Source: Salegentibacter_A chungangensis
GTDB taxonomy: Bacteria; Bacteroidota; Bacteroidia; Flavobacteriales; Flavobacteriaceae
Reading direction: 5' to 3'
NCBI RefSeq assembly: GCF_042678405.1
Contig: NZ_JBHTLI010000001.1
Location: forward strand, 2,046,001-2,110,000
Length of the DNA: 64,000 nt
The translations under genes were made by a program, and so were the position numbers. Below are positions 35,270 to 43,095 of this stretch, piece by piece (positions within the stretch are counted from its first letter, which is position 1; each line of letters starts with the position of its first letter). The notes under the pieces were generated by a model that did not search any database, had not been told where the DNA came from, and was given only the letters and a program-made list of their open reading frames with translations.

Positions 35270-36410
35270 TATTCTCTTTTTTAAGGATTAGGGCGAGATT
35301 GCTACCTCCAAAACCCGATGCAGTTTTTAAAGCATATTCCAGGTTCTGATTTCTGTAATTCTGAATAATATTCAAAGGTTTAGAAACACCAGATGCTGTG
35401 AAATTCAACGACTGGTATAATTCTCCATTCAATAGCGAATGTTTACAGACAATACTTTCTATAAGCGCTGATGCACCAAGTGTATGCCCGTAATATCCTT
35501 TAAGACTGTTAACAGGAGTCTTCTCCAATCCACAACGATTAAAGGCCACAGCCTCCATTTCGTCATTATAGGGAGTAGCCGTGCCGTGGGCAGACAGGTA
35601 ATCTATTTGTCCGGGTTTTACACCAGAATACCTGAATGCATTCTGAATACTTTTAAACAAGCCTTCCCCGGTTCTTGAAGGTCCCGAAATATGATTCGCA
35701 TCATTGGCAGATGCCTCTGCAACCAGGGCTACATTAGCTTTATTTTCCGCTGCTTTTTCACTGAGCAATACTCCCGCTGCAGCTTCCCCAAGACTGATAC
35801 CGTTTCGGTCTTTCGAAAAAGGCTTGCAGGCTCCTTCACTCAGGGCCTGAAACGAATTAAAACCGGAGAGGACAAATTCTGAAACCAGGTCACCGGCCAC
35901 AACAACGGCGTTTTGAAATTTACCGGCATTCATAAGCCTTTTAGCAACTGACAGAGCCAAGCCTCCGGAGATACAGGCATTAGATACTATTACCGGCTCC
36001 AATTTAAAACCGAAAAATTCCTTGATTTGTTTCCCTAGCTCACTTAAAAGAACCCGTTTTTTATCAAATCCTGATTCATAACCCAAGAGATCGATATTCC
36101 CTTTGGTACTCGAAATTATAAGCCCTGTTTGGTCTAAATCAAGAGCTTCTTTCTCCGAAAGTATTCCGGCTACGGCCAGGATCATCATTTTTTCCAGCTT
36201 TGTATAGGAATCAGGATCTCCTATCTCCCTGAAATTTTCATTCAGAAGCTTATCTTCTATGATCCCTGCGGTGTATTCCGAAGGGGTTTGCTGCGGTTCT
36301 TTATGTAGTTTTAAACCTGAAATTCCCTGACGCAGGGAAAGTAAATTTTCCCTTGTATTGAAACCTATAGGTGAAATTATGGCATCCCGAAGCAGATAGA
36401 CGTTCTTCAT
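35262..36410 (-). CDS. Second beta-ketoacyl-ACP synthase of the polyene cluster
   Basis: A 382-residue condensing enzyme with an intact triad: IVSNACISGGLALSV, LSAHGTATPYNDEME and GYYGHTLGASALIE. The C-terminus ASGFGGSNLALIL is typical. It is distinct from the FabF-like enzyme at 33221-34411 and may handle a different step, for example starter extension versus elongation. It starts directly at the end of the thioesterase gene and overlaps the short ketosynthase-like gene by 8 bases, which suggests these two products associate. Confidence 0.9.
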   Translation of the reverse strand: MKNVYLLRDAIISPIGFNTRENLLSLRQGISGLKLHKEPQQTPSEYTAGIIEDKLLNENFREIGDPDSYTKLEKMMILAVAGILSEKEALDLDQTGLIISSTKGNIDLLGYESGFDKKRVLLSELGKQIKEFFGFKLEPVIVSNACISGGLALSVAKRLMNAGKFQNAVVVAGDLVSEFVLSGFNSFQALSEGACKPFSKDRNGISLGEAAAGVLLSEKAAENKANVALVAEASANDANHISGPSRTGEGLFKSIQNAFRYSGVKPGQIDYLSAHGTATPYNDEMEAVAFNRCGLEKTPVNSLKGYYGHTLGASALIESIVCKHSLLNGELYQSLNFTASGVSKPLNIIQNYRNQNLEYALKTASGFGGSNLALILKKENNG

Positions 36411-36827
36411 TTAAAGCAAATCCATTTTCTTTTTCCAATCTATAAAAAACGGAGGATTATTCAGCACTAATTCGCCCTTTTCATCTGTAAAAACCTGTAC
36501 AGTCTCTCCCGTACAGATCAGTTTTTCTTCACTGAAGATCCTATAGCTAAAGATGATCTTTGCAGCGGCAGAATTAATGAAGTTGGTTTCAACCACAAAT
36601 TCATCTCCGTACATTAAAGGGAGTTTATGTTCACACTGAGATTTTACAACCGGCGTAGCATATCCTTTTTCTTTTACATCCAGGTAAGAGATTCCGTGTT
36701 TTCTGGCGAAATCTTCCCGGCCTTCCTCAAAATATTTCAAATAATTACCGTGCCAGACAATTTGCAAGGGATCGCATTCGTGAAACCTAACCCTGAGTTT
36801 TATCCGGCTTTGGAGTTCTTTAGGCAT
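36411..36827 (-). CDS. Acyl-CoA/ACP thioesterase, 4-hydroxybenzoyl-CoA thioesterase family (YbgC/FadM-like)
   Basis: A 138-residue hot-dog thioesterase. RVRFHECDPLQIVWHGNYLK with the catalytic Asp, and YFEEGREDFARKHG, are the family motifs. It could release the finished acyl chain from ACP or act as an editing enzyme. Gene spacing is 2 bases from the preceding dehydratase and zero to the following ketosynthase. Confidence 0.88.
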   Translation of the reverse strand: MPKELQSRIKLRVRFHECDPLQIVWHGNYLKYFEEGREDFARKHGISYLDVKEKGYATPVVKSQCEHKLPLMYGDEFVVETNFINSAAAKIIFSYRIFSEEKLICTGETVQVFTDEKGELVLNNPPFFIDWKKKMDLL

Positions 36828-36829
36828 AA

Positions 36830-37279
36830 CTAATCTACAGTAACGGTTTTCATTTCTGAAGTTGCAAGGGTCTCGCCTTTCTCATTTTCAGTTCTGGCCG
36901 AAACCAAAGTTACTTTCATAATTTCGTGAAGGATCTCCACATAGGTCCTTAGCTTGGTACCTGCCTTGGGCAGTGCGATGATCTCTACCGACTTTATAGC
37001 TCCTATAAAACCGGTTTTAGGCTTATCAAGTCCTGATATCCGCCCCTGGTACCCCCGGTGAAGGGACATACTTTGTGCCATATGCTCAATGAGCCCGGGC
37101 TCACTAAACACTCCATTATCAACCATCATATGATCTTCTGGAATGGTAAATCCCGTTAACCCTGTTAAGTCTGTATATTCGTAAAGGCTGTCTACCATCA
37201 CAAATGGAGGTTTCTGAGGGATCAATTTTATGATCTCTTCGGGATCAAGAATGGGTTCTTTTAATAGGTTTTCTGCCAT
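36830..37279 (-). CDS. Hot-dog 3-hydroxyacyl-ACP dehydratase-like protein (ApeP-like)
   Basis: A 149-residue hot-dog protein. IPQKPPFVMVDSLYEY begins the domain, and GVFSEPGLIEHMAQSMSLH holds a Glu at the position of the FabZ catalytic acid. The FabZ HFPG motif is replaced by HMMVDNGVF. Proteins of this type are regular members of aryl-polyene clusters. It may dehydrate alone or form a mixed complex with the second hot-dog protein at 30333-30701, whose Glu is missing; that pairing is a guess. Confidence 0.82.
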   Translation of the reverse strand: MAENLLKEPILDPEEIIKLIPQKPPFVMVDSLYEYTDLTGLTGFTIPEDHMMVDNGVFSEPGLIEHMAQSMSLHRGYQGRISGLDKPKTGFIGAIKSVEIIALPKAGTKLRTYVEILHEIMKVTLVSARTENEKGETLATSEMKTVTVD

Positions 37280-37288
37280 AGGCTGGTT

Positions 37289-38167
37289 TTAGCTGAAATC
37301 GTTCCAGTAATCATAATAATTATACCACTGTCTCGGGTATTTTCTCAGCATTTTCTCAAGATTTTCAAGATACGCTTTTAATAATTCTTTTGCAGATATA
37401 TTCTCTGCCTCAAAAGGCCGGGCATAAAAATGATAATGAAAATTCTTTTCCCGCATAAGATGCACGAAGAGCACCGGGATCTCATTTCGGGCAGCCAGTT
37501 TAAAAGGTCCCTGCGGGAATTTCACCTTTTCCCCAAGAAATATTTCAGAATAGGTCTTTACTCCCTTAAGATACCTGTCGGCCGCGAAAACCAGTAATTC
37601 ATTATTCTGAAGAGCCCTGTTCATTTCGAAAATATGGGAAAGGTCCTTTTTCATAACAATGGTCCTCACTTTTGCTTTTCCCGTAACCGAGTCCAGATAA
37701 GACTTGATCTGTTCGTGTTCAAAATCGGTGATCACAAGGTTCACCACGGCATCACTGTGCTTTTCCTCAAAGAAATGCCTGGCAAGATTAAAATTCCCGA
37801 TATGTGCAGTAAGCAGGATCCCTCCTCTCTTCTTTTCCAACAGTGCATCTATATATTCCATCCCGTCAAACTCAAAAGTGTACTTATCTTTCATTCCCGA
37901 AGTGATCGCAACCCGGTCCAGCTGGATCCTTCCGAAGGTGAAATAACTCCTGTACACATTCCAGGCGGCATTAAGCCTTGAATATCCAAGTCGCTTTCTA
38001 AACAGGTAATAGGTACTCTTTGTTGAAGTGAAGGCAAATAATAAGAAATAGGCTGCAACAAAAACCAGGACAAAATATGCCGGGTAGAGCCCGAACTTTT
38101 TTATGATATAAACATAGATCCGGAACCCCAGCACAGTACCTCGGGATTGTCCTTTCCAGTTCGCCAT
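37289..38167 (-). CDS. LpxL-like lipid acyltransferase with altered catalytic motif
   Basis: A membrane-bound acyltransferase of the lipid A (HtrB/LpxL) family. One N-terminal hydrophobic segment (YFVLVFVAAYFLLFAF) is followed by GGILLTAHIGNFNLARHF. The family's H-x4-D/E dyad reads H-IGNF-N here, so the acidic residue is missing. It could move the polyene acyl group onto a lipid acceptor. I chose the internal Met (MANWKGQSRGTVLG) because it removes the overlap with fabG and fits the conserved start; an earlier ATG at 38188 adds seven residues. Confidence 0.82.
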   Translation of the reverse strand: MANWKGQSRGTVLGFRIYVYIIKKFGLYPAYFVLVFVAAYFLLFAFTSTKSTYYLFRKRLGYSRLNAAWNVYRSYFTFGRIQLDRVAITSGMKDKYTFEFDGMEYIDALLEKKRGGILLTAHIGNFNLARHFFEEKHSDAVVNLVITDFEHEQIKSYLDSVTGKAKVRTIVMKKDLSHIFEMNRALQNNELLVFAADRYLKGVKTYSEIFLGEKVKFPQGPFKLAARNEIPVLFVHLMREKNFHYHFYARPFEAENISAKELLKAYLENLEKMLRKYPRQWYNYYDYWNDFS

Positions 38168-38168
38168 T

Positions 38169-38900
38169 TTAAGAGTATAATCCGCCATTGATATTAATCA
38201 CTTCTCCGGTAATATACGCTGCCTTTTTTGAAGCCAGGAAAGTTACTAGTTCTGCCACTTCCTCAGCTTCCCCAAACCTGTTGAGGGGAATTAGTTTTTT
38301 AAGTTCCTTTTCATCAAATTCTGCAGTCATATCAGAGCTTATAAATCCGGGAGCGACGGCATTCACCGTGACCTTTCTCTTCCCTATCTCCTGGGCAAGC
38401 GCCTTGGTTGCGGAAATAACGGCTCCCTTGGCCGCCGAATAATTCACCTGCCCGGGATTCCCTTTTAATCCTGAAAGGGAAACAATATTGATGATCCTGC
38501 CATATCTTTTGCTTAGCATATCCTTCAATAATGGCTGGGTAACATTGTAAAACCCATTAAGACTAGTGTTGATCACCGAATTCCATTCCTCAGGTTTCAT
38601 CCACATAAACAACCCGTCTCTGGTGATGCCTGCATTGTTCACAATAACTTCTATTGCCGCATCAGGATGTTCTGCCGTCCAGCTTTCAAGAATATTTTTG
38701 CTTTTTTCAGTATCTCCAACATCAAACTGAAGTAACTCACAATTAAGTCCGGACTCCTTGATCAAGGCCAGGGTCTCTTCCGCAGCACTTGTATTGGAAT
38801 TATAATTCAGCAGGATATTATAATTAAGCTCATTTGCCAGCTTAAGCGCAATTGCCCTTCCTATTCCGCGGGAAGCCCCCGTAACTAAAGCATACTTCAT
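38169..38900 (-). CDS. 3-oxoacyl-ACP reductase (FabG-like SDR)
   Basis: A 243-residue short-chain dehydrogenase. LVTGASRGIGRAIALKL binds NADPH, VNNAGITRDGLFMW is the structural motif, and IVSLSGLKGNPGQVNYSAAKG has the catalytic Ser, Tyr and Lys. AVAPGFISSDMT is typical of FabG. It would reduce the 3-oxo group after each condensation. It is 3 bases from the ammonia-lyase gene in the same operon, so it is the cluster's own ketoreductase. Confidence 0.92.
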   Translation of the reverse strand: MKYALVTGASRGIGRAIALKLANELNYNILLNYNSNTSAAEETLALIKESGLNCELLQFDVGDTEKSKNILESWTAEHPDAAIEVIVNNAGITRDGLFMWMKPEEWNSVINTSLNGFYNVTQPLLKDMLSKRYGRIINIVSLSGLKGNPGQVNYSAAKGAVISATKALAQEIGKRKVTVNAVAPGFISSDMTAEFDEKELKKLIPLNRFGEAEEVAELVTFLASKKAAYITGEVININGGLYS

Positions 38901-38903
38901 AAT

Positions 38904-40442
38904 CTAGTTTTTATAGGCGTCGTTCTTCTTCAAAAACTGTTTTACAGATTCAATATGAGGATACATCGCAATATCTTCAGAAAATTCAGGGATTATCTTA
39001 TTGAACAGCTCCAGTTTAGACCGGGTTTCTGAAGAAAGACTTTCATTAATATCCAGGTATCGAAGGGCCTGGATAATCGTTATCAGTTCCACCGAAAGCA
39101 CTTCAAAGGAATTATCTATAACGGTTTTGGTCATATTCGCAGCATTAGTCCCCATATTCACAATGTCCTGATTATCGTTATTGTTGGGAATGCTGTGAAT
39201 ATACATAGAACCGGAAAGTCCCTGGTTTTCCGCTGTAGTTGAGACAGCAGTAAACTGTGACCCCTGCATCCCGAAATTCAGACCTAATTTGCCCAAATTT
39301 ACGAAAGGAGGCAGAATATCATTAAGCTTAGAGTTAAGCAGGTAATTAAGCTGGCGTTCTGCAAGCATTGAAAGTTTGGTAATAACCAGTTTGAGTTTAT
39401 CCATTTCGAGAGCCACATAATCTCCGTGAAAATTCCCTCCGTGATAAACGTGTTTGGTTTTGGTGTCTATAATAGGATTATCATTTGCTGAATTCACCTC
39501 CTCGATCAGGATCCTGGCCGTATTTTCTATAGTATCCTGTACAGGGCCCAGGATCTGAGGTACACAACGCAGGCTGTAATACTCCTGCACTTTCTCTTTG
39601 AAATAGGTGTTCTTATCGGCATTTTCGGTATAAAGATGCTCATTACGGTCTCGGGTAAGTTTACTGTCATTCAGATGCTCGCGCATTCTCTTCGCGACCT
39701 TTTGCTGACCTCTGTGCAATTTGGACGCATTCAGTTCAACCGAAAGATGATCGTCATAAGCCTGAACTATCTCATTAATGGCTGAAGAGCAGAATACCGA
39801 CCAGTCCAAAAGTCTCTGTGCGTAGATCACATTAACGATCCCGATCCCCGTCATTGCTGAAGTTCCGTTCATAAGAGCAAGGCCTTCCCGTAATTCAATT
39901 TTGATAGGCTCTATTTTTTCCTCGCTGAAAACTTCCGCGGTCCTTCTCCTTTCATTCTTATAAAAAACCTCCCCTTCCCCTATTAACACCAGGGCTAAAT
40001 GCGCTAATTGTACCAGGTCTCCTGAAGCACCAACCCCACCGTGATCAAAAATAAGCGGTGTGATCTCCTTATTGAGCAGTTGCTTCATCACTTTCACCAG
40101 GGAAGTGTGAACGCCGGATTTCCCCAAGGAAAGTGTATTGAGTCTTGCAAGCATCAATGCTTTTACATACAGCGGTTCCATTGGTTTGCCGCTGCCGGAA
40201 GCGTGACTTCTTATCAGGTTATATTGAAGCTGAATCCGGTCTTTATCTTTTATCTTATACTGGGCCATTGGCCCAAAGCCGGTGTTCACTCCATAAATGA
40301 TCTTGTTTTGAGAAAATTCTTTCAGAAAGCTGAAGCTCTCTTCCATTTCCAAAAGGATTTCTTCATTAAGCTCAATTTGGCTATTTTCGAACAATACCCT
40401 GAAAAAGTCTTCCAGGTTCAGGCTTTTTTTAAGTTGGAGCAT
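38904..40442 (-). CDS. Tyrosine ammonia-lyase (MIO aromatic amino acid lyase)
   Basis: A 512-residue member of the HAL/PAL/TAL family. GVGASGDLVQLAHLAL contains the Ala-Ser-Gly triplet that cyclises to the MIO cofactor, and VIYGVNTGFG-like and GGNFHGDYVALEMDKL motifs are present. The substrate-selectivity region reads NLIRSHASGSGKP; a Ser-His pair also occurs in histidine lyases, but from memory the biochemically shown Flavobacterium johnsoniae tyrosine lyase has the same pair and very similar sequence overall. It would convert tyrosine to 4-coumarate, the aryl starter of flexirubin-type polyenes. It is the first gene of the operon. No other histidine-utilisation gene is nearby, which argues against a hutH role. 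Confidence 0.85.
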   Translation of the reverse strand: MLQLKKSLNLEDFFRVLFENSQIELNEEILLEMEESFSFLKEFSQNKIIYGVNTGFGPMAQYKIKDKDRIQLQYNLIRSHASGSGKPMEPLYVKALMLARLNTLSLGKSGVHTSLVKVMKQLLNKEITPLIFDHGGVGASGDLVQLAHLALVLIGEGEVFYKNERRRTAEVFSEEKIEPIKIELREGLALMNGTSAMTGIGIVNVIYAQRLLDWSVFCSSAINEIVQAYDDHLSVELNASKLHRGQQKVAKRMREHLNDSKLTRDRNEHLYTENADKNTYFKEKVQEYYSLRCVPQILGPVQDTIENTARILIEEVNSANDNPIIDTKTKHVYHGGNFHGDYVALEMDKLKLVITKLSMLAERQLNYLLNSKLNDILPPFVNLGKLGLNFGMQGSQFTAVSTTAENQGLSGSMYIHSIPNNNDNQDIVNMGTNAANMTKTVIDNSFEVLSVELITIIQALRYLDINESLSSETRSKLELFNKIIPEFSEDIAMYPHIESVKQFLKKNDAYKN

Positions 40443-40489
40443 AATAAGTTTAGAACTCTTAGTGAGGTAGTACCCAGGTTAACTCCTGC

Positions 40490-40497
40490 CAAATGTA
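40490..40497 (-). promoter_or_regulatory. Promoter -7 element of the 17-gene pigment operon
   Basis: On the minus strand TACATTTG is an exact TAnnTTTG match. TTTT lies 19 bases further upstream, where TTTG is expected. Transcription should start near 40483, about 40 bases before the lyase ATG. The plus-strand sequence TATATTTA at 40499-40506 (one mismatch) may be the divergent promoter of the halogenase-like gene, so the two would lie back to back. Confidence 0.6.
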
Positions 40498-40558
40498 CTA
40501 TATTTACCCGCTAATTAAAACTGAACCCCAGGATAAAGACTAAGATTTTCCAGTGCTT

Positions 40559-41779
40559 ATGAAGAAAAGAAGTGTTGATATTTTGATAATCGGGGCCGGT
40601 CCGTCGGGAATGGTCTCTGCGGGATATCTTAATAAACAAGGAATTAGCATTCTTGTCGTTGAAAAAAGCAGCTTTCCGAGGTTTAGCATTGGCGAAAGTC
40701 TCATCCCGAGATGTATGGATAATTTTGAGGAGGCAGGTCTGCTGAATCCGCTTAAAAATGCCGGGTTTCAGAAGAAATATGGGGCAAGATTCATCAAGAA
40801 CGGGAGAGTAAGAGAATTTGATTTCAGCAATAAGTATGGAAACGGATGGGACTGGACCTGGCAGGTGCCAAGAGCTGAATTCGACAATATTCTTGCGAAA
40901 GAAAATCAGCGAAAAGGGGTAGAAATACTCTTTGAAACCGAGGTTACCAGTGTTGAATTCCAAGGGAACAAGTCTGTTTCAAGGATAAAGGATAAGAAGG
41001 GGAAGATTCAGGAGATTCAAGCCGGGTTTATAATTGATTCCAGTGGGAATGGAAGGGTACTTGCCAAACAGCTGGGGCTTGAAGCCAAACCTGGAATTTC
41101 AGCACATTCTTCGATCTTCACTCATATTTCAGAAACCATGCGGCCGGAAGGAAAGGAAGGTGAACTTATAAGTTTTGAGGTTTTAGACACCCGAACCTGG
41201 TTCTGGTATATTCCATTTTCAAACGGCAATTCCAGTCTTGGTTTTGTAGGACCAAATGAATGGTTCGATAAGTATGGTACGAATACTACCGAAACGTTTT
41301 ATCAAATGTTAGGACAAACCAGGTATTACGAGAAACGTTTCAATGATTATGATTTTCTTTTTCAACCTGTAAGACTTAAGAACATTGCCAAAGCTGTCAC
41401 CAGATTATATGGAAACGGATACGCCATCACAGGGAATAGTGCAGAGTTTCTTGACCCCATATTTTCCTCAGGTGTGGCCTTCGCCACAGAATCGGGATTA
41501 TTGGCTGCAAAGCTTGCATTAAGAGAGTTAAATGAAGAAACAGTAAACTGGGAAACGGAATATACAGATTACCTAAAAAGAGGGATAGCTGTGTTCTCTT
41601 CATATGTCAGGGAGTGGTATAATGGTAATTTGCAACGCATCTTTTTTTATTCTGATCCGAATCCGGAGATCGAAAGGCAAATTTGTTCTGTACTTGCGGG
41701 ATACGTGTGGAATGAAACCAATCCTTTTGTGAAAAAGCACCAACGGATCATAGGAAATGTAGCCAATCTCATCAAATAA
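40559..41779 (+). CDS. Halogenase-like FAD-dependent monooxygenase of the pigment cluster
   Basis: A ~406-residue flavoprotein. DILIIGAGPSGMVSAGYL binds FAD; FPRFSIGESLIPR, GFQKKYGARF with a lysine at the position used by flavin halogenases, and TWFWYIPF matching the halogenase WxWxIP pattern all follow. YAITGNSAEFLDPIFSSGV is the second FAD motif. It may chlorinate or hydroxylate the aryl head group; related geranylgeranyl-reductase-type oxidoreductases share part of these motifs. I start at the ATG; a GTG six bases earlier is possible. It is divergent from the lyase operon with 116 bases between. Confidence 0.8.
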   Translation: MKKRSVDILIIGAGPSGMVSAGYLNKQGISILVVEKSSFPRFSIGESLIPRCMDNFEEAGLLNPLKNAGFQKKYGARFIKNGRVREFDFSNKYGNGWDWTWQVPRAEFDNILAKENQRKGVEILFETEVTSVEFQGNKSVSRIKDKKGKIQEIQAGFIIDSSGNGRVLAKQLGLEAKPGISAHSSIFTHISETMRPEGKEGELISFEVLDTRTWFWYIPFSNGNSSLGFVGPNEWFDKYGTNTTETFYQMLGQTRYYEKRFNDYDFLFQPVRLKNIAKAVTRLYGNGYAITGNSAEFLDPIFSSGVAFATESGLLAAKLALRELNEETVNWETEYTDYLKRGIAVFSSYVREWYNGNLQRIFFYSDPNPEIERQICSVLAGYVWNETNPFVKKHQRIIGNVANLIK

Positions 41780-41931
41780 GCAGGCCAGCCTAAAAAAAAG
41801 GAAATATTTTCTTTAAAGATAATTTTCTGAAGGCAAAGCTTTTAAAGGATTCACGGGATTTTAATGACCTGGAATAGCAGAAAAAACAAATAAAAGGCTT
41901 GCAGAGTTTATAAGTAAAAGTTACATTTGCA

Positions 41932-41939
41932 ACCGCAAA
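41932..41939 (+). promoter_or_regulatory. -7 promoter element of the tRNA-Ser/tRNA-Pro unit
   Basis: TACATTTG matches TAnnTTTG and is followed by the leader GCAACCGCAAAAA, which is identical to the leader before tRNA-Arg at 48127. A good -33 element at 19-21 bases is not obvious. Confidence 0.55.
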
Positions 41940-41964
41940 AATGATTGCGAAGTTCATTACAAAC

Positions 41965-42047
41965 GGAGAGGTGGCAGAGTGGTAATGCAGCAGCCTGCTA
42001 AGCTGTCATCCTTCTTGGATGCCCGGGTTCGAATCCCGGTCTCTCCG
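41965..42047 (+). tRNA. tRNA-Ser (anticodon GCT)
   Basis: The acceptor arms GGAGAGG and TCTCTCC pair over 7 bases with one G-T pair, followed by discriminator G. The anticodon loop CTGCTAA holds GCT. A long variable arm (around CATCCTTCTTGGATG) marks a class II tRNA, and the T arm is CCGGGTTCGAATCCCGG. CCA is not encoded. tRNA-Pro follows after 30 bases. Confidence 0.96.
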
Positions 42048-42077
42048 CTGAATCACTTTTAAGTGAAACCATTTTTT

Positions 42078-42152
42078 CGGGGTGTAGCGTAGCCCGGTTA
42101 TCGCGCCTGCTTTGGGAGCAGGAGGCCGCAGGTTCGAATCCTGCCACCCCGA
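42078..42152 (+). tRNA. tRNA-Pro (anticodon TGG)
   Basis: The acceptor arms CGGGGTG and CACCCCG pair perfectly with discriminator A. The anticodon stem-loop is CCTGC-TTTGGGA-GCAGG with TGG, and the T loop is GGTTCGAATCC. CCA is not encoded. It is in tandem with tRNA-Ser and followed by a terminator. Confidence 0.96.
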
Positions 42153-42160
42153 CGCAAATA

Positions 42161-42196
42161 AAGCCTTGAACAAAAGTTCGAGGCTTTTTTGTTTTT
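42161..42196 (+). terminator. Rho-independent terminator after tRNA-Pro
   Basis: AAGCCTTGAAC and GTTCGAGGCTT form an 11-base stem with one wobble around an AAAA loop. A run of T follows (TTTTTTGTTTTT). It ends the tRNA-Ser/tRNA-Pro transcript. Confidence 0.88.
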
Positions 42197-42272
42197 AATA
42201 ATCAGCGATGCTTTTAAAGAGCACAAACTCTTTAAAATTTCATAACTAACCAATGCTGATTCCTTTAGCCCC

Positions 42273-42365
42273 TTATTGGTAGATCGCAATATAAGTGATT
42301 AAAAGAACGCTAATAATAAAAATTACGGCGCGTATATAATCTTCTCTTCTGGATTGAGATTCCAT
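42273..42365 (-). CDS. Possible 30-residue single-pass membrane microprotein
   Basis: An ATG-initiated ORF of 30 codons encoding MESQSRREDYIRAVIFIISV followed by LLITYIAIYQ. The layout is a short charged head and one ~18-residue hydrophobic helix, as in bacterial small membrane proteins. A GGAAG purine stretch lies 4 bases before the ATG. It lies antisense between the tRNA terminator and an empty region, so no neighbour hints at its role. Such a short ORF could arise by chance in AT-rich DNA. Confidence 0.4.
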   Translation of the reverse strand: MESQSRREDYIRAVIFIISVLLITYIAIYQ

Positions 42366-42722
42366 AGTCTTCCGCATTTATGATGAGTGAAAACACAATT
42401 TTAACTACTGATAAATCAGCTCTAAATCCGGGGGTATATTTTGTTAGGGATAGGTGTGACCAGCTTCAGTATATAGGGATAAGTGTACTGATTACCAGTT
42501 AAATATAAATAATTTATCAAAAGTAAATTGACTTGATTTGTTAAAATATTAAAAATTGTTGAACAGATCCTTTTATGTAGAATTTAATCCTCAACAAAGG
42601 ATTAGATGTAACCACTTTCCACAACTTCCCGTTTAAAAGGCTCTTTGAAGCCTTTATTTTTGAAAAGGCCCGTTTATTGCAGTTCATCGATGAAAGCTAA
42701 CCATTGAACAAAATTGAAGCTT
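42366..42722. other. AT-rich stretch without a recognisable gene
   Basis: About 350 bases of strongly AT-rich sequence between the putative microprotein and the small membrane protein gene. I see no convincing ORF, tRNA, terminator or repeat. It may hold promoters or a small RNA, but nothing in the sequence proves it. Confidence 0.4.
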
Positions 42723-42926
42723 ATGCGGACCTACCGGAATATCGTTCTTTTCGTTTTTATAATATCCTATTTGTTCACTATTTTTTCCATGTTAGGTTTG
42801 TTTGGATCTGATGGTCTTTACTTTTACTTCTTCTTTATAGGAAGTGCTTTCCTGATCCTTTACTTTTTTCTGGTGGTTAGAAGCCTCTTCCTCAAAAGAA
42901 ACAATATCGATTTTGAAGAATCTTAA
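42723..42926 (+). CDS. Small two-helix membrane protein of unknown function
   Basis: A 67-residue protein counted from the ATG (MRTYRNIVLF); a TTG nine bases earlier is also possible. Two hydrophobic helices (IVLFVFIISYLFTIFSMLGL and YFYFFFIGSAFLILYFFLVV) are joined by a short turn, and the C-terminus is charged (FLKRNNIDFEES). No family is recognised. It lies alone between the tRNA unit and other small orphans. Confidence 0.5.
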   Translation: MRTYRNIVLFVFIISYLFTIFSMLGLFGSDGLYFYFFFIGSAFLILYFFLVVRSLFLKRNNIDFEES

Positions 42927-43095
42927 GCTATGTAACAGTACAAAACCGGGCTGGCTTCCAACCCATTAAAGCAGATTAACGATTTTTCACCGCATTTCAC
43001 AGAACTTTTCTGATATTCAGAAGCTTATATCATTTTAAAGTTTATTTTTAACCACCCGATCTTCCTAAACCACCTACATCAAAAATCTATTTTTG

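Noticed and set aside
38904..40442. Naming the ammonia-lyase hutH
   Set aside because: There are no other histidine-degradation genes nearby, and it leads a polyene pigment operon.
41797..41825. Possible terminator after the halogenase-like gene (A-run and TTTTCTTT)
   Set aside because: Only a weak AT-only stem can form, with no GC-rich base, so it is not a credible terminator.
42098..42289. Minus-strand ORF containing GGRIRTCGLLLPKQAR
   Set aside because: It is the antisense reading of tRNA-Pro, a well-known false protein in databases.
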